A stretch of DNA of 64,000 nt. Origin: Muribaculaceae bacterium (GTDB taxonomy: Bacteria > Bacteroidota > Bacteroidia > Bacteroidales > Muribaculaceae). The translations under genes and the position numbers were made by a program. Under the pieces are notes generated by a model, which did no database searches, was not told the origin of the DNA, and was given only the letters and a program-made list of their open reading frames with translations. Location of the stretch: contig JAMPDX010000001.1 in NCBI GenBank assembly GCA_023665425.1, forward strand, positions 473,025 to 537,024, read 5' to 3'. Of this stretch, positions 1-8,801 are shown piece after piece (the first letter of the stretch is position 1; each line of letters starts with the position of its first letter).

Positions 1-248
1 GGGCTCATCACATTGCCTATGCGTGACTCCACATACTCGCGACTCACGTCACGCCAAGCCACCGGTGTGTCGTTGCAGCCGATGATTTGAGCGAACGACT
101 TGTCTTCGTCACCCCATGGCTTGGGTATGACGAAGGTGATATCCATATTGCCGCAATTGTGCATACCTCTGCTCAGACCATAGCTGGCTGTGCCGAGACC
201 ACCAAGGATGTGGGGAGGAAACTCCCATCCAAACATTAATGCTTTCAT
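1..248 (-). CDS. Glycosyltransferase (glycogen synthase-like), N-terminal part
   Basis: This gene is cut by the window edge; only the first 82 codons are present. The protein begins MKALMFGWEFPPHILGGLGT, the N-terminal signature of GT4/GT5-type glycosyltransferases (glycogen synthase family), in which the glycine-rich loop contacts the nucleotide-sugar. The start ATG (248-246) overlaps the TGA of the upstream debranching enzyme as ATGA, so the two are probably translationally coupled. Pairing with a debranching enzyme supports a role in glycogen or other alpha-glucan metabolism. In Bacteroidales a GH57 alpha-amylase often follows, but that lies outside the window. The family call is firm; the exact acceptor and donor cannot be told from this fragment. 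Confidence 0.8.
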   Translation of the reverse strand, partial: MKALMFGWEFPPHILGGLGTASYGLSRGMHNCGNMDITFVIPKPWGDEDKSFAQIIGCNDTPVAWRDVSREYVESRIGNVMS

Positions 249-2221
249 ACGTCAGAGTGAGTTTCTTGTTCTTGCTGTTGTTTGTTAAGTCTCTTCACAT
301 GCTTAAGAGTGCGGAGTATCTCACCCACATTCTTAGCTGTAGACACGGCGCCACGTCCCTTAAAGGGCGGATTGGCATCATACATCTCTGAGAGGGAGCC
401 GATACAGCCTTCAGACATCTCGTCTTCAAAGCCTATCATCTGTCTCTCAATAAAGCCGACACCGCTGTATCCGAATACTCGCAGATAGGCATCAGCATAG
501 AAGCCGAAGAGCCACGGACGTGCCGGCCCTCTGTGCACTGCATATTCACGCTCTATGGGGCCACCCACATAGTTGGGTGTGTAGCCCTCACTCTTGGGCG
601 ACAAGGAGCGCAGACCCTTTGGGGTGAGCAGCTCGCGGGTCACAAAGTCAAGCACCTTGCGGCGTTGACGGCGATCTAACGGGCTATAATCCAGACCTAT
701 GGCAATCGCCATATTGGGGCGAACCTGCAGGTCGGCATAGTTGCCATCCACATAGTCATACAAGTAACCGTATTCGTTGAGGAAGGTGTCGATAAATGCT
801 TCGCCACATTTAGTCTTAAGGGCGGTGAGCATCGGATTGTCGATAGTGCCGACCACATCCTCTGCATACATATCGAGCAGGAAGCTGAGGGCATTATACC
901 ATAATGCGTTAAACTCAACTATATACCCGCTGCGAGGTATTATGGGCTTGCCATCAATGCTTGCAGAGAGCCATGTCACCGGCACATTGCGGCCGTCGCT
1001 GTACACCAGGCCATTGTCATCAAGGCGCAGGTTGGGCACTTTATGGTTGATAATAGCTTCTACAAGGCGTTTGATATCTGTTCCGTACTTCTCACGGCAG
1101 ACATCCATGCCAAAAGTGTGCTTATATTGCTGTATAGCCCATATTGTCCACAGGGGTATATCCGGCAGGTCAATCTCCTTGATGGTGGCATCTTTGATAC
1201 CCTCATCTATATACTTATACAGCGCCTTGAGGAATGTGCTGAGGATTATTTCAAAATCCTCCCGGTGGTCAATGGCCAGGGTACAGCCCGGGAGAGCTAT
1301 CAGTTCATCGCGGCTGCGCACGTTATACCATGGATAGCCGGCCATAATATATGTGCCGGACTTCTTTTTCAGATAGAACTGCTTGGCAGCGTTCTTGAGG
1401 CAGTTATAGAAACTGGTGCGACATGTGCGAGTCTTCAGCTCATCCTCAAATGTCTTCTCAAACTCTGCCGGGTCGCACTCAAATGTGGACGCAGAGAATA
1501 TCACACTCTCACCCTTCATGATAGGGAGCTCAAAGTAGCCCGGGGAGTACAGGTCCTCCTTGTAAGGCAGACCTCTGTCGCGGTCTTTATAGTATTCAAT
1601 ACCTTTGTACCAATAGGGGTCATCCACCCATTTAGACTCTTTGTTAAACTCCATGTACAATGCCGGGTAGCCGGGATACAGGCAGCAACTCATCCCCCCC
1701 TTGCACACTCGCATGGTCTTGTCGAGGGCATCATTCTCCAAACACAGATCATTGGCATTGCGGAAAGCCGGGAAGGGGCGGAAGCGGAGTGTTGTAGGTG
1801 AGTGTGCATCCTTCAGAGTGTACTTGATGAGGATACGATTCTCGTGCGAGATAAACACCTTCTCTTTGGTGAGAATGACACCACCTACACGGAATGTAAG
1901 GGTTGGCACACTCTCGCAGTTGAACTCTCTAATATATTTATGGCCTCCGGGGTTGAATATCCCTTCGCCATATTGGTGGAGTCCGAGATTGAATGGGGCG
2001 CCGTGCTGTATCACGGTCTCGTCAAGCGAAGATAGCAAAACATGGGCCTTATCGTCCATATCCGGTATGGGTATGACGAGAAGACCATGCTGTTTACGCG
2101 TATTACATCCCACAATCGAGGTGCAGTGATAAGCACCACTCTTGTTGGTACGCAGCATCTCCTTAGGCAGACTTTGCTCCAGATTTATCATCAGGCTCTT
2201 GTCAAACTTCAGATAGCTCAT
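245..2221 (-). CDS. Glycogen debranching enzyme (amylo-alpha-1,6-glucosidase, GH133 type)
   Basis: The 658-residue protein matches bacterial/archaeal-type glycogen debranching enzymes in length and layout. The N-terminal half is a beta-rich domain (residues about 15-250, including GCNTRKQHGLLV). The C-terminal half is an (alpha/alpha)6-barrel containing GYPWYNVRSRDE, ALWYNALSFLLD and VRPNMAIAIGLDYSPL, typical of amylo-alpha-1,6-glucosidases. It is expected to hydrolyse alpha-1,6 branch points of glycogen in the cytoplasm. It is the first gene of an operon with the glycosyltransferase at 1-248 (ATGA overlap). A good promoter lies at 2592-2623, so the leader is about 365 nt and contains a MITE-like element (2244-2438). 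The start is chosen as the only ATG in front of the conserved N-terminus. Confidence 0.92.
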   Translation of the reverse strand: MSYLKFDKSLMINLEQSLPKEMLRTNKSGAYHCTSIVGCNTRKQHGLLVIPIPDMDDKAHVLLSSLDETVIQHGAPFNLGLHQYGEGIFNPGGHKYIREFNCESVPTLTFRVGGVILTKEKVFISHENRILIKYTLKDAHSPTTLRFRPFPAFRNANDLCLENDALDKTMRVCKGGMSCCLYPGYPALYMEFNKESKWVDDPYWYKGIEYYKDRDRGLPYKEDLYSPGYFELPIMKGESVIFSASTFECDPAEFEKTFEDELKTRTCRTSFYNCLKNAAKQFYLKKKSGTYIMAGYPWYNVRSRDELIALPGCTLAIDHREDFEIILSTFLKALYKYIDEGIKDATIKEIDLPDIPLWTIWAIQQYKHTFGMDVCREKYGTDIKRLVEAIINHKVPNLRLDDNGLVYSDGRNVPVTWLSASIDGKPIIPRSGYIVEFNALWYNALSFLLDMYAEDVVGTIDNPMLTALKTKCGEAFIDTFLNEYGYLYDYVDGNYADLQVRPNMAIAIGLDYSPLDRRQRRKVLDFVTRELLTPKGLRSLSPKSEGYTPNYVGGPIEREYAVHRGPARPWLFGFYADAYLRVFGYSGVGFIERQMIGFEDEMSEGCIGSLSEMYDANPPFKGRGAVSTAKNVGEILRTLKHVKRLNKQQQEQETHSDV

Positions 2222-2243
2222 TATATATTATAATTTTAGGTAT

Positions 2244-2438
2244 AAGTGTCTGTTCAATTTAAATTAAACTTTATGTGGCTATGCTCATTTGTATTTTGAA
2301 CTCTTTGTCCCGGCGCCTTTTTGGCATCTTTTGTCAAGTTTACTCAGTCGTTATGCCCGCATAACTCCTTCGTCAACTTGCAAAATCTGCTCAAAAATTC
2401 GCTCGGCATAAAGTTCAATTTAAATTGAACAGCCACTT
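2244..2438. mobile_element. MITE-like element, family A, copy 1
   Basis: This 195 bp non-coding element has 32 bp imperfect terminal inverted repeats. The left end starts AAGTGTCTGTTCAATTTAAA; the right end reads the same inward on the other strand, with two mismatches. A second copy lies at 2813-3007. The interior carries CGGCGCCTTTTTGGC (2311-2325), a GTTATG-CCCG-CATAAC palindrome (2350-2365) and GCTCAAAAAT (2389-2398), spaced 39 bp apart. It abuts ATAA on the left and TTAA on the right. There is no ORF, so movement would need a transposase from elsewhere. It sits between the probable glycogen-operon promoter and the debranching-enzyme start, so it is transcribed as leader RNA. Confidence 0.75.
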
Positions 2439-2591
2439 AATCAAGAAATGTTAGGTGAGGAGAAGAGGGGTATCACACACTCAATCTGCGGCACCAAGAG
2501 CTATAAGTTCGTTGATAAGGCCGACAGAAAATCTGTAAATAAAACTACAGCTTATTTACCATTGGAGAGAGTGCTCTAATTAAGAAACACA

Positions 2592-2623
2592 CAAAATTAC
2601 AAAAAAGTTATCTGAAATTCAAA
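2592..2623 (-). promoter_or_regulatory. Probable promoter of the glycogen operon
   Basis: On the minus strand a TTTG (2623-2620) is followed after 20 bp by TAATTTTG (2599-2592), an exact match to the Bacteroidota TAnnTTTG -7 box with standard spacing. Transcription would start near 2587, giving a leader of about 365 nt before the debranching-enzyme start at 2221. About 195 nt of that leader is the inserted element at 2244-2438. An 8 bp stem (2535-2542 with 2552-2559) lies in the leader. The rest of 2439-2750 shows nothing else recognisable. Confidence 0.6.
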
Positions 2624-2749
2624 TAAAATTCAGTCTATGGCACATGTTTAATAACATAAGACACAATTTTTATAAAAATCTCTTGCTTGATTTGCCCTTA
2701 CCTGCGCAATATCATCCCTGTTATTCTCTGCTTTTGTTGATGATGCGAT

Positions 2750-2784
2750 AAAAAAAGGGTGGAGTGCCCAATTGCATTCCACCC
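2750..2784 (-). terminator. Rho-independent terminator, probably of trxA
   Basis: An 11 bp perfect stem (2757-2767 with 2774-2784) is followed on the minus strand by seven T residues (2756-2750). It faces the direction of trxA but lies about 300 bp beyond the trxA stop, with MITE copy 2 (2813-3007) in between. This suggests the element landed between the gene and its terminator. Closer to trxA there are two further stems without T-tracts (3011-3019 with 3036-3044, and 3047-3053 with 3066-3072). Confidence 0.75.
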
Positions 2785-2812
2785 GGAGATAGTGTTTAAA
2801 TTCGTAAAGATT

Positions 2813-3007
2813 AAGTGTCAGCTCAATTTAAATTAAACTTTATGTAGCTATGCTCATTTGTATTTAGAGGCCTTTATCCCGGCGCCTTTTTGGCATCTTT
2901 TGCCAAGTCTTATCAGTCGTTATGCCCGCATAACTCCTTCTTCAACTTGCAAAATCTGTTCAAAAATTCGCTCGGCATAAAGTTCAATTTAAATTGAGCA
3001 GCCACTT
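2813..3007. mobile_element. MITE-like element, family A, copy 2
   Basis: This second 195 bp copy has the same length and orientation as copy 1 and about 90% identity by eye. Its ends are inverted repeats of about 32 bp and both abut TTAA (2811-2814 and 3006-3009), consistent with a TTAA or TAA target duplication. The interior blocks are at 2880-2894, 2919-2934 and 2958-2967, with the same 39 bp spacing as copy 1. The small differences between copies include loss of GC match in the third block (GTTCAAAAAT). No ORF is present. Confidence 0.75.
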
Positions 3008-3079
3008 AATAAAGGTTAGAGTTAAATTTATGTAGCTAACCTTTCCGTCTTGGACCCTTTGGGAGCCAAGACGCGGATA

Positions 3080-3394
3080 TTAGAGAATTGACTGCAGTTT
3101 AGCCTCAAGCTCTGAGTAGGGTACAAAACCTACTGTGCGGTCTACCAGCTTGCCATCCTTGATAAAGATGACAGTAGGTATATTGCGGACACGATACTCA
3201 GTGGAGATCTCGTCGTTCTCGTCAACATTAATTTTGCCGATGACAGCTTGTCCATCATATTTCTCAGCAAGCTCCTCGACTGCGGGGCCGAGCTTCAAGC
3301 AGGGACCACACCATTCAGCCCAGAAATCTATCACTACCGGCTTGCCGGACTCAATTGCTGCGCGAGCGCTTTCGTCTGTAAAATGAATTGCCAT
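3080..3394 (-). CDS. trxA: Thioredoxin
   Basis: The 104-residue protein has the thioredoxin fold with the redox-active WAEWCGPC motif (Cys at about residues 30 and 33) and the cis-proline segment RNIPTVIFIKDG. It reduces cytoplasmic disulfides, using electrons from thioredoxin reductase, which is not in this window. It is monocistronic: its own promoter lies at 3479-3510 and a strong terminator at 2750-2784, now separated from it by a MITE-like insertion. Length and start are standard. Confidence 0.96.
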   Translation of the reverse strand: MAIHFTDESARAAIESGKPVVIDFWAEWCGPCLKLGPAVEELAEKYDGQAVIGKINVDENDEISTEYRVRNIPTVIFIKDGKLVDRTVGFVPYSELEAKLQSIL

Positions 3395-3478
3395 GTTATT
3401 ATTGGTTTTAAAGTTAAGTTTTCTTTGAATAGATTATGCCATTGGCACATGCTGGTGTCCGTAGACGATAAGATTTGC

Positions 3479-3510
3479 CAAAATTAGCTAAATATTTTCT
3501 ATTACGCAAA
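3479..3510 (-). promoter_or_regulatory. Promoter of trxA
   Basis: On the minus strand TTTG (3510-3507) and TAATTTTG (3486-3479) are separated by exactly 20 bp, an ideal Bacteroidota promoter. Transcription would begin near 3474 and give a leader of about 80 nt. Confidence 0.7.
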
Positions 3511-3560
3511 TTATTTGGTTTTAAAAAACTCTTGGATAATAATATTTAACTGAAATATAG

Positions 3561-6500
3561 TTAGTTACACAGCACCTTAAAAGGTATCTCCATATCGTTG
3601 AGGGCCTCGGTGAGATTGCGGTCTATGCGTATGAGTTGGCGGCTCTGCAGATGATACCTCTGCTTGCGCTCTTCATCATATACCTCAAACTTGAGGTCAG
3701 CGCCCGGTTCTCCCTTGGGACATAAGTTCGCTTTGAGGATATCCTTGAGCTCGGGGCGGCAATCTTCCGGACGCACCTGCAATTGCAATCCGCTTATGGT
3801 CTTGCCCTGCATCTCGGAGAGGAGCTGTATGTTGTTGATGTTGAAGTCTACACGGGTGGGGTCATACCTGCCGGGCTGAAATTCAGCTGTCAAGAAGATT
3901 GATGTGCCGGGCACACCGAAATGTTTGTACTCCAGATATGCCTTGCCAAACAACCTGATCTCCGCTTTGCCGCTGAAGTCTTCGATTGACAGGATGCCCC
4001 ATGGTGAGCCTTTCTTGCTGAAGCGCTCCTGGAGACCGGTGACAAGGCCGCCCATGGTTATCTTGCGCCCCGGCTCCTCAGCATCCTTGAAGTTGGCACA
4101 CTTGGTGTTGCAACCATACTCCAGGTCCATATAAAATGGATCGAGGGGATGAGCAGACAGATACATACCCACCAGGCGCTTCTCCTCGTCAAGGAGTCTG
4201 ATAGGTGCCCATTCCTCAAACTTTGGGTATGCCGGGTGCTCAGTCTCGAGGGTCTCAAATTCATCAAACAGTGATGCTTGGGCAGAGTTCTTGTCTGCCT
4301 GAAAGCGCTGTCCGTAATGTACCAACTGCTCGGCAAATCCCGGGTCGCGGCTGTCGGGGTCATTGGCAAACATCTCGCGGTGTATCTCCGGGAAGCAATC
4401 AAAGGCTCCGGCAAAGGCGAGGTTCTCTATGGCTGAGCGGTTGCAGGCAGACATATTGACCCTCTCCACAAGATCGAAAATATCCTTGAAGGGCCCATTG
4501 GCTTCGCGCTCCTTGAGTATGGAGTTTACTGCATTGACTCCGACACCCTTCACAGCTCCGAGGCCAAAACGTATCTCGCCATTCTTGGTGACACCAAACT
4601 TATTGACAGACTCATTGATGTCCGGCCCCTTGACCGGTATACCCATAGCTTTGCACTCATCCATGAAGGTGGTTAGCTTGGTGATGTTGGCTAAGTTGCG
4701 CGACAGCACACCGGCCATATACTCAGCCGGATAATTGGCCTTGAGATAGGCTGTCTGATATGCTACCCATGAATAGCAGGTGGCATGGCTCTTATTGAAT
4801 GCGTATGATGCAAACTTCTCCCAGTCGGCCCAAATCTTCTCAAGCACTTCCGGCTTATGTCCGTTGGCTTGTCCTCCCTGCAGGAATTTCACCTTCAGAG
4901 CCGCCATCTTGTCGATCAGTTTCTTACCCATGGCCTTGCGGAGCACGTCGCTCTCACCACGTGTAAAGTTGGCCAGCAGGCGCGACAGCAACATGACTTG
5001 CTCCTGATACACAGTGATGCCATACGTGTCATGCAGATACTTCTCCATGATATCGATGTCATATATGATGGGTTCGCGTCCCTGCTTGCGAGCGATGAAT
5101 TGAGGTATATAATCCATAGGACCCGGGCGGTAAAGGGCATTCATGGCAATTAAGTCTTCAAACTTGGAGGGCTGCAGCTCACGCAGATATTTCTGCATTC
5201 CGGCGGACTCAAATTGGAATGTGCCGGTAGTGCGCCCTTCGCAGTAGAGTTGATATGTCTTGGCATCATCAATCGGTATCTTCTCCATGTCTATGTCGAT
5301 ACCGCGAGATTGCTTGATATTCTCAACCGCCTCCATGATGATGGACAATGTCTTTAGCCCGAGGAAGTCCATCTTAATCATACCGGTATCCTCAATGACG
5401 GAGCCTTCATACTGTGTCACCAGCAGATTGGAGCCGTCAGAGTCTTTAGCTGTGGAGACAGGCACCCAGTCGGTGATGTCATCGCGACCGATGATTACAC
5501 CACAGGCATGGACACCGATGTTGCGCACATTGCCCTCAAGCTGTTGGGCATATTTCATGGTCTCCCTAATCACGGGGTTGGGACTATTCACTTCAGCTTC
5601 AAACTCCTTGATAAATTTGATGCAATTCTTGAAGTTTACCTTACCTTCAGCCATGCGCTCGGGAACCAGTTTCGCCAGACGGTTTGACTCTGATAGGGGA
5701 AGGTCGAGGACCTTTGCCACATCTTTGATAGCCATCTTGGTGGCCATTGTGCCATAAGTGATAATGTGTGCCACCTTCTCTTCTCCATATTTCTCGGTGA
5801 CATATTTCAGAGCTTTGTAACGGCCGTCATCATCAAAGTCTACATCGATATCAGGCAATGATATACGGTCAGGGTTGAGGAAGCGCTCAAACAGCAAGTC
5901 ATATTTGATAGGGTCAATTTGAGTAATACCCAAGCAATAAGCGGCGGCAGAGCCGGCGGCAGAGCCACGGCCGGGGCCTATGCTCACGCCTAGCTTATCG
6001 CGTGAGGCATTGATAAAGTCCTGCACAATAAGGAAGTAGCCCGGGAAACCCATAGTCTTCATGATATGAAGCTCAAACAGCAATCGCTCGGCTACCTCCT
6101 CCGGCAGAGGGTCTCCATACCGCTTCTTGGCTCCCTCCATGGTAAGCTTATTGAGATAGTCTGCCTCAAACTTTATGCGATACAGTTTGTCGTATCCGCC
6201 CAATTTCTTTATTTTGGCTTCCGCATCTTCTTGAGAGAGGACCACATTGCCATGCTCGTCGCGGGTAAACTCATTAAACAAATCCTCTTCGGTGAGGCGT
6301 TGGCGATATTCCTCCTCAGTGCCAAACTCAGCCGGTATTTCATAATTAGGCATGATGGGGGGATGGTCTATAGAGTAGAACTCCACCTTGTTGAGTATCT
6401 CTACAGTGTTGGCCAAAGCCTCCGGCAGGTCGGCAAAAATCATTGCCATCTCCTCCTGGCTCTTCACCCACTCCTGCTTGGTGTAGTGCATACGTGTGGG

Positions 6501-7244
6501 GTCGGAAAAACGCTTCTGTGTGGAGATACATATCAGGCGGTCGTGCGCCTCGGCATCCTCTTCGTTTACGAAGTGGGAGTCGTTAGTGCAGATAAGTTTG
6601 ATATTATGCTTGCGAGCCATTTCAATGAGGAATGGATTTACCTCCTCCTGCTCTTCAAAGGTCCGAGTATTGGCATTGGGCTTGTCAGTCTTGTGTCTTT
6701 GCAGCTCGAGGTAATAGTCATCGCCGAAGACCTGCTTAAACCAAAGTATGGCCTCCTCGGCCTTTTCAGGCCCCTCGTTCATGAACTTTTGGGGCACCTC
6801 GCCACCCAGACATGCCGAACATATGATAAGACCTTCCTTGTGTAATTCCAGCTCCTTATGGTCTGTGCGGGGATGATAATATTGTCCCTCAGTCCATGCT
6901 TTGCTCACAAGCTTCACCAAGTTGTGATACCCCTTCAGGTTCTTTGCCAAAACTATAAGGTGGTAACCCTTGTTGGTACCCTTGCCACGCGCGTGCAGGT
7001 CATCCTTGGCGACATACATCTCGCAGCCAAGTATAGGTTTGAACTTCTCATCATCGCTCTTGCCCTTGTTCACTTTGTTTACGTAGTTGAAAAACTCCTT
7101 GATACCGAACATATTGCCATGGTCGGTGAGCGCTATACCCCTCATTCCTAAGGATACAGCTTTGTCGACAATCCCCTTGATTGAGGCTTGCCCGTCGAGC
7201 AGACTATACTGAGAGTGAACGTGTAGATGTACGAAATCCGGCAT
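3561..7244 (-). CDS. dnaE: DNA polymerase III subunit alpha
   Basis: This is the catalytic replicative polymerase (about 1,227 residues). An N-terminal PHP domain begins FVHLHVHSQYSLLDG and contains LTDHGNMFG. The polymerase core includes GPGRGSAAGS and the acidic motif SLPDIDVDFDDDGR, whose aspartates bind the catalytic metals. The C-terminal part contains the helix-hairpin-helix/OB-fold region (KITMGGLVTGLQERF). The frame is open up to 7349, but homology starts at MPDFVHLHVH, so I place the start at 7244. The extra upstream 35 codons overlap the AT-rich divergent region shared with ftsE and look non-coding. No holoenzyme partner genes are adjacent. Confidence 0.95.
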   Translation of the reverse strand: MPDFVHLHVHSQYSLLDGQASIKGIVDKAVSLGMRGIALTDHGNMFGIKEFFNYVNKVNKGKSDDEKFKPILGCEMYVAKDDLHARGKGTNKGYHLIVLAKNLKGYHNLVKLVSKAWTEGQYYHPRTDHKELELHKEGLIICSACLGGEVPQKFMNEGPEKAEEAILWFKQVFGDDYYLELQRHKTDKPNANTRTFEEQEEVNPFLIEMARKHNIKLICTNDSHFVNEEDAEAHDRLICISTQKRFSDPTRMHYTKQEWVKSQEEMAMIFADLPEALANTVEILNKVEFYSIDHPPIMPNYEIPAEFGTEEEYRQRLTEEDLFNEFTRDEHGNVVLSQEDAEAKIKKLGGYDKLYRIKFEADYLNKLTMEGAKKRYGDPLPEEVAERLLFELHIMKTMGFPGYFLIVQDFINASRDKLGVSIGPGRGSAAGSAAAYCLGITQIDPIKYDLLFERFLNPDRISLPDIDVDFDDDGRYKALKYVTEKYGEEKVAHIITYGTMATKMAIKDVAKVLDLPLSESNRLAKLVPERMAEGKVNFKNCIKFIKEFEAEVNSPNPVIRETMKYAQQLEGNVRNIGVHACGVIIGRDDITDWVPVSTAKDSDGSNLLVTQYEGSVIEDTGMIKMDFLGLKTLSIIMEAVENIKQSRGIDIDMEKIPIDDAKTYQLYCEGRTTGTFQFESAGMQKYLRELQPSKFEDLIAMNALYRPGPMDYIPQFIARKQGREPIIYDIDIMEKYLHDTYGITVYQEQVMLLSRLLANFTRGESDVLRKAMGKKLIDKMAALKVKFLQGGQANGHKPEVLEKIWADWEKFASYAFNKSHATCYSWVAYQTAYLKANYPAEYMAGVLSRNLANITKLTTFMDECKAMGIPVKGPDINESVNKFGVTKNGEIRFGLGAVKGVGVNAVNSILKEREANGPFKDIFDLVERVNMSACNRSAIENLAFAGAFDCFPEIHREMFANDPDSRDPGFAEQLVHYGQRFQADKNSAQASLFDEFETLETEHPAYPKFEEWAPIRLLDEEKRLVGMYLSAHPLDPFYMDLEYGCNTKCANFKDAEEPGRKITMGGLVTGLQERFSKKGSPWGILSIEDFSGKAEIRLFGKAYLEYKHFGVPGTSIFLTAEFQPGRYDPTRVDFNINNIQLLSEMQGKTISGLQLQVRPEDCRPELKDILKANLCPKGEPGADLKFEVYDEERKQRYHLQSRQLIRIDRNLTEALNDMEIPFKVLCN

Positions 7245-7363
7245 ATATTGATAATAGGTCTTGATTGGGAAATGTACCATTGCCCGAACAAATGTGAAGC
7301 AGACAGTGTGCTCGGCCAATCGGTATGTTTTAGAAATGCAAAAATACAAAAAAAAACAAAATA

Positions 7364-7395
7364 GTTGGCATTCTCATCAAAAAAAACTAACTTTG
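7364..7395 (+). promoter_or_regulatory. Promoter of the ftsE-like gene
   Basis: GTTG (7364-7367) is followed after 20 bp by TAACTTTG (7388-7395), an exact Bacteroidota -7 box. The predicted transcript starts near 7401, leaving a leader of about 30 nt. The divergent dnaE promoter must lie in the same A-rich stretch; a CAAAAATA (7339-7346, minus-strand -7 box) is a candidate but has no good -33 partner. Confidence 0.65.
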
Positions 7396-7429
7396 TTGTC
7401 GCAAAACTTTATTTCACAAGCTCTGAGAG

Positions 7430-8095
7430 ATGGCAAAAATTATATCATATAATGATGTAGAGATAGAACGCGCTCAGCGCGTGGTACTTGAGCATGTAAC
7501 CTTCAGTGTCGAACATGGCGAATTTTGCTATTTGGTAGGTAAGGTTGGCAGTGGCAAGAGCTCTCTACTTAAGACTATGTATGCCGATGTGCCAATAGAA
7601 GAGGGTGAGGCCAATGTGTTGGGCTTTGAACTACGCGATATCAAGCGCAAAGACATACCCAAACTGCGCCGTGCCTGTGGTATTGTCTTCCAAGATTTCC
7701 AGTTGTTACAGGGCCGCAGCGCATACGCCAACCTTGACTTTGTACTACGCGCTACCGGCTGGAAGTCAAAAGCTGAGCGCGACGAGCGCATTGAGCAGGT
7801 GTTGGGCGAAGTAGATATGCTCAGCAAGAGCTATAAAATGCCGCACGAGTTGTCCGGTGGTGAGCAGCAACGTGTCGTAATAGCGCGTGCATTGCTCAAT
7901 AAGCCTGACCTTATACTTGCCGATGAGCCCACAGGCAATCTTGACCCCCAGACCGGGTACAATATAGTCAGCCTGCTGCACCGTCTTGCTGCTGAAGGGC
8001 ACACCATATTGATGGCGACACACAACTTGCAACTCGTGGAGGAGTTCCCGGCCCGAGTGCTTCATTGTGTCGATAAACAACTCATCAGTAATTGA
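7430..8095 (+). CDS. ftsE: Cell-division-type ABC ATPase (FtsE-like)
   Basis: The 221-residue ABC ATPase carries Walker [10 protein letters not shown] (about residue 38), the Q-loop, signature [16 protein letters not shown], Walker [13 protein letters not shown] and the H-loop ATHN. The sequence fits the FtsE/LolD branch. FtsE works with the membrane protein FtsX to control peptidoglycan hydrolases at the septum. No ftsX lies next to it here, so its membrane partner must be encoded elsewhere. The gene has its own promoter and a terminator (8127-8157), so it appears to be a single-gene unit. LolD- or MacB-type ATPases are the main alternative. Confidence 0.8.
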   Translation: MAKIISYNDVEIERAQRVVLEHVTFSVEHGEFCYLVGKVGSGKSSLLKTMYADVPIEEGEANVLGFELRDIKRKDIPKLRRACGIVFQDFQLLQGRSAYANLDFVLRATGWKSKAERDERIEQVLGEVDMLSKSYKMPHELSGGEQQRVVIARALLNKPDLILADEPTGNLDPQTGYNIVSLLHRLAAEGHTILMATHNLQLVEEFPARVLHCVDKQLISN

Positions 8096-8126
8096 TATAT
8101 ATTTGAATATCAGATATATAATTATG

Positions 8127-8157
8127 AGAGGCTGTTCACATTGAGCAGCCTCTTTTT
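8127..8157 (+). terminator. Terminator after ftsE
   Basis: An 8 bp perfect stem (AGAGGCTG 8127-8134 with CAGCCTCT 8145-8152) is followed by a T-run. It is a standard intrinsic terminator 30 bp past the stop codon. Confidence 0.8.
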
Positions 8158-8227
8158 AATAATAAATACAAGTTTCGCAACAAGTATCCAATTGAATATG
8201 GGCCACCGAATTATCGTTTTTTGATAT

Positions 8228-8259
8228 TTTGGGAATATCTTTATTTTTTATTACCTTTG
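8228..8259 (+). promoter_or_regulatory. Promoter of the small secreted protein
   Basis: TTTG (8228-8231) and TACCTTTG (8252-8259) are separated by 20 bp, the standard Bacteroidota arrangement. The transcript would start near 8265 with a leader of about 20 nt. Confidence 0.65.
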
Positions 8260-8285
8260 TGGCCGTAAACCAATAATTTTGAAAT

Positions 8286-8651
8286 ATGAAGCTAATTTTT
8301 TCTTTTATTGTTGCGTTGATGTGCTGTGTCTCACTTGCACATGCAACACAAACCCCGAGTACAAGTGACCAAGTTTTGGTTAGAGAAGGATTTGTCCTTA
8401 ACGACAAGGGTGTTGATATCATCGTATTAGGCATGAAGGTTTCAGATATACCAGACCATATTTCGGGGCTATATGATCATTTTGAAAAGGTTGAAACCCC
8501 TGATGCCGAAGAATACCAGTTTTTTATGAACGATAGCGCTATCTTCGCAGCCGGCGATTTCGGCGACGGTATTATCAGCTACATCAGCCTCTTCAACGAA
8601 TCTCCAATCCGCATTGCAACCTCCTCCGGGAGCGACTACATTGAGCTATAG
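8286..8651 (+). CDS. Small secreted protein of unknown function
   Basis: This 121-residue protein has a clear signal peptide (MKLIFSFIVALMCCVSLAHA, cleavage expected after the AHA). The mature part is acidic and contains no motif that I recognise. It has a repeated character of short beta-strand-like segments (VDIIVLGMKVSDIP, FFMNDSAIFAAGDFGDG), perhaps a small beta-sandwich. A good promoter stands directly upstream, so it is probably a real, independently expressed gene. The region after it degenerates into a hairpin repeat and a pseudogene. I cannot assign a function. Confidence 0.65.
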   Translation: MKLIFSFIVALMCCVSLAHATQTPSTSDQVLVREGFVLNDKGVDIIVLGMKVSDIPDHISGLYDHFEKVETPDAEEYQFFMNDSAIFAAGDFGDGIISYISLFNESPIRIATSSGSDYIEL

Positions 8652-8679
8652 GTTCAAGTGTCGCCAGTACATTAACAAG

Positions 8680-8790
8680 CAGTAAATCGGCGGCCTTCGC
8701 ACGCCATTTGACTCTCACCCAACCCCGCACACCCACGGCTATCGCCGCGTGTGTATGGGGTTATTATAAGTCGGTGTCCTTTCGGACACC
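8680..8790. repeat. Dispersed hairpin repeat, copy at 8.7 kb
   Basis: The module runs: CAGTAAATCGGCGG..CGCACGCC, a variable spacer of about 25 bp, a long imperfect hairpin from ACCCCGCACACCCACGGC to GCCGCGTGTGTATGGGGT, then TATAAGTC and the short palindrome GGTGTCC-TTTC-GGACACC. The same order occurs at 53294-53404 (inverted) and, as two facing copies, at 47997-48281. It is non-coding and directly precedes the 5' truncation of the AAA+ pseudogene. Confidence 0.75.
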
Positions 8791-8801
8791 ACACTCCATA
8801 A

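Noticed and set aside
1043..1801. 252-codon open frame opposite the debranching enzyme
   Set aside because: It is antisense to a well-conserved gene, has no promoter or recognisable protein features, and reflects codon bias of the true gene.
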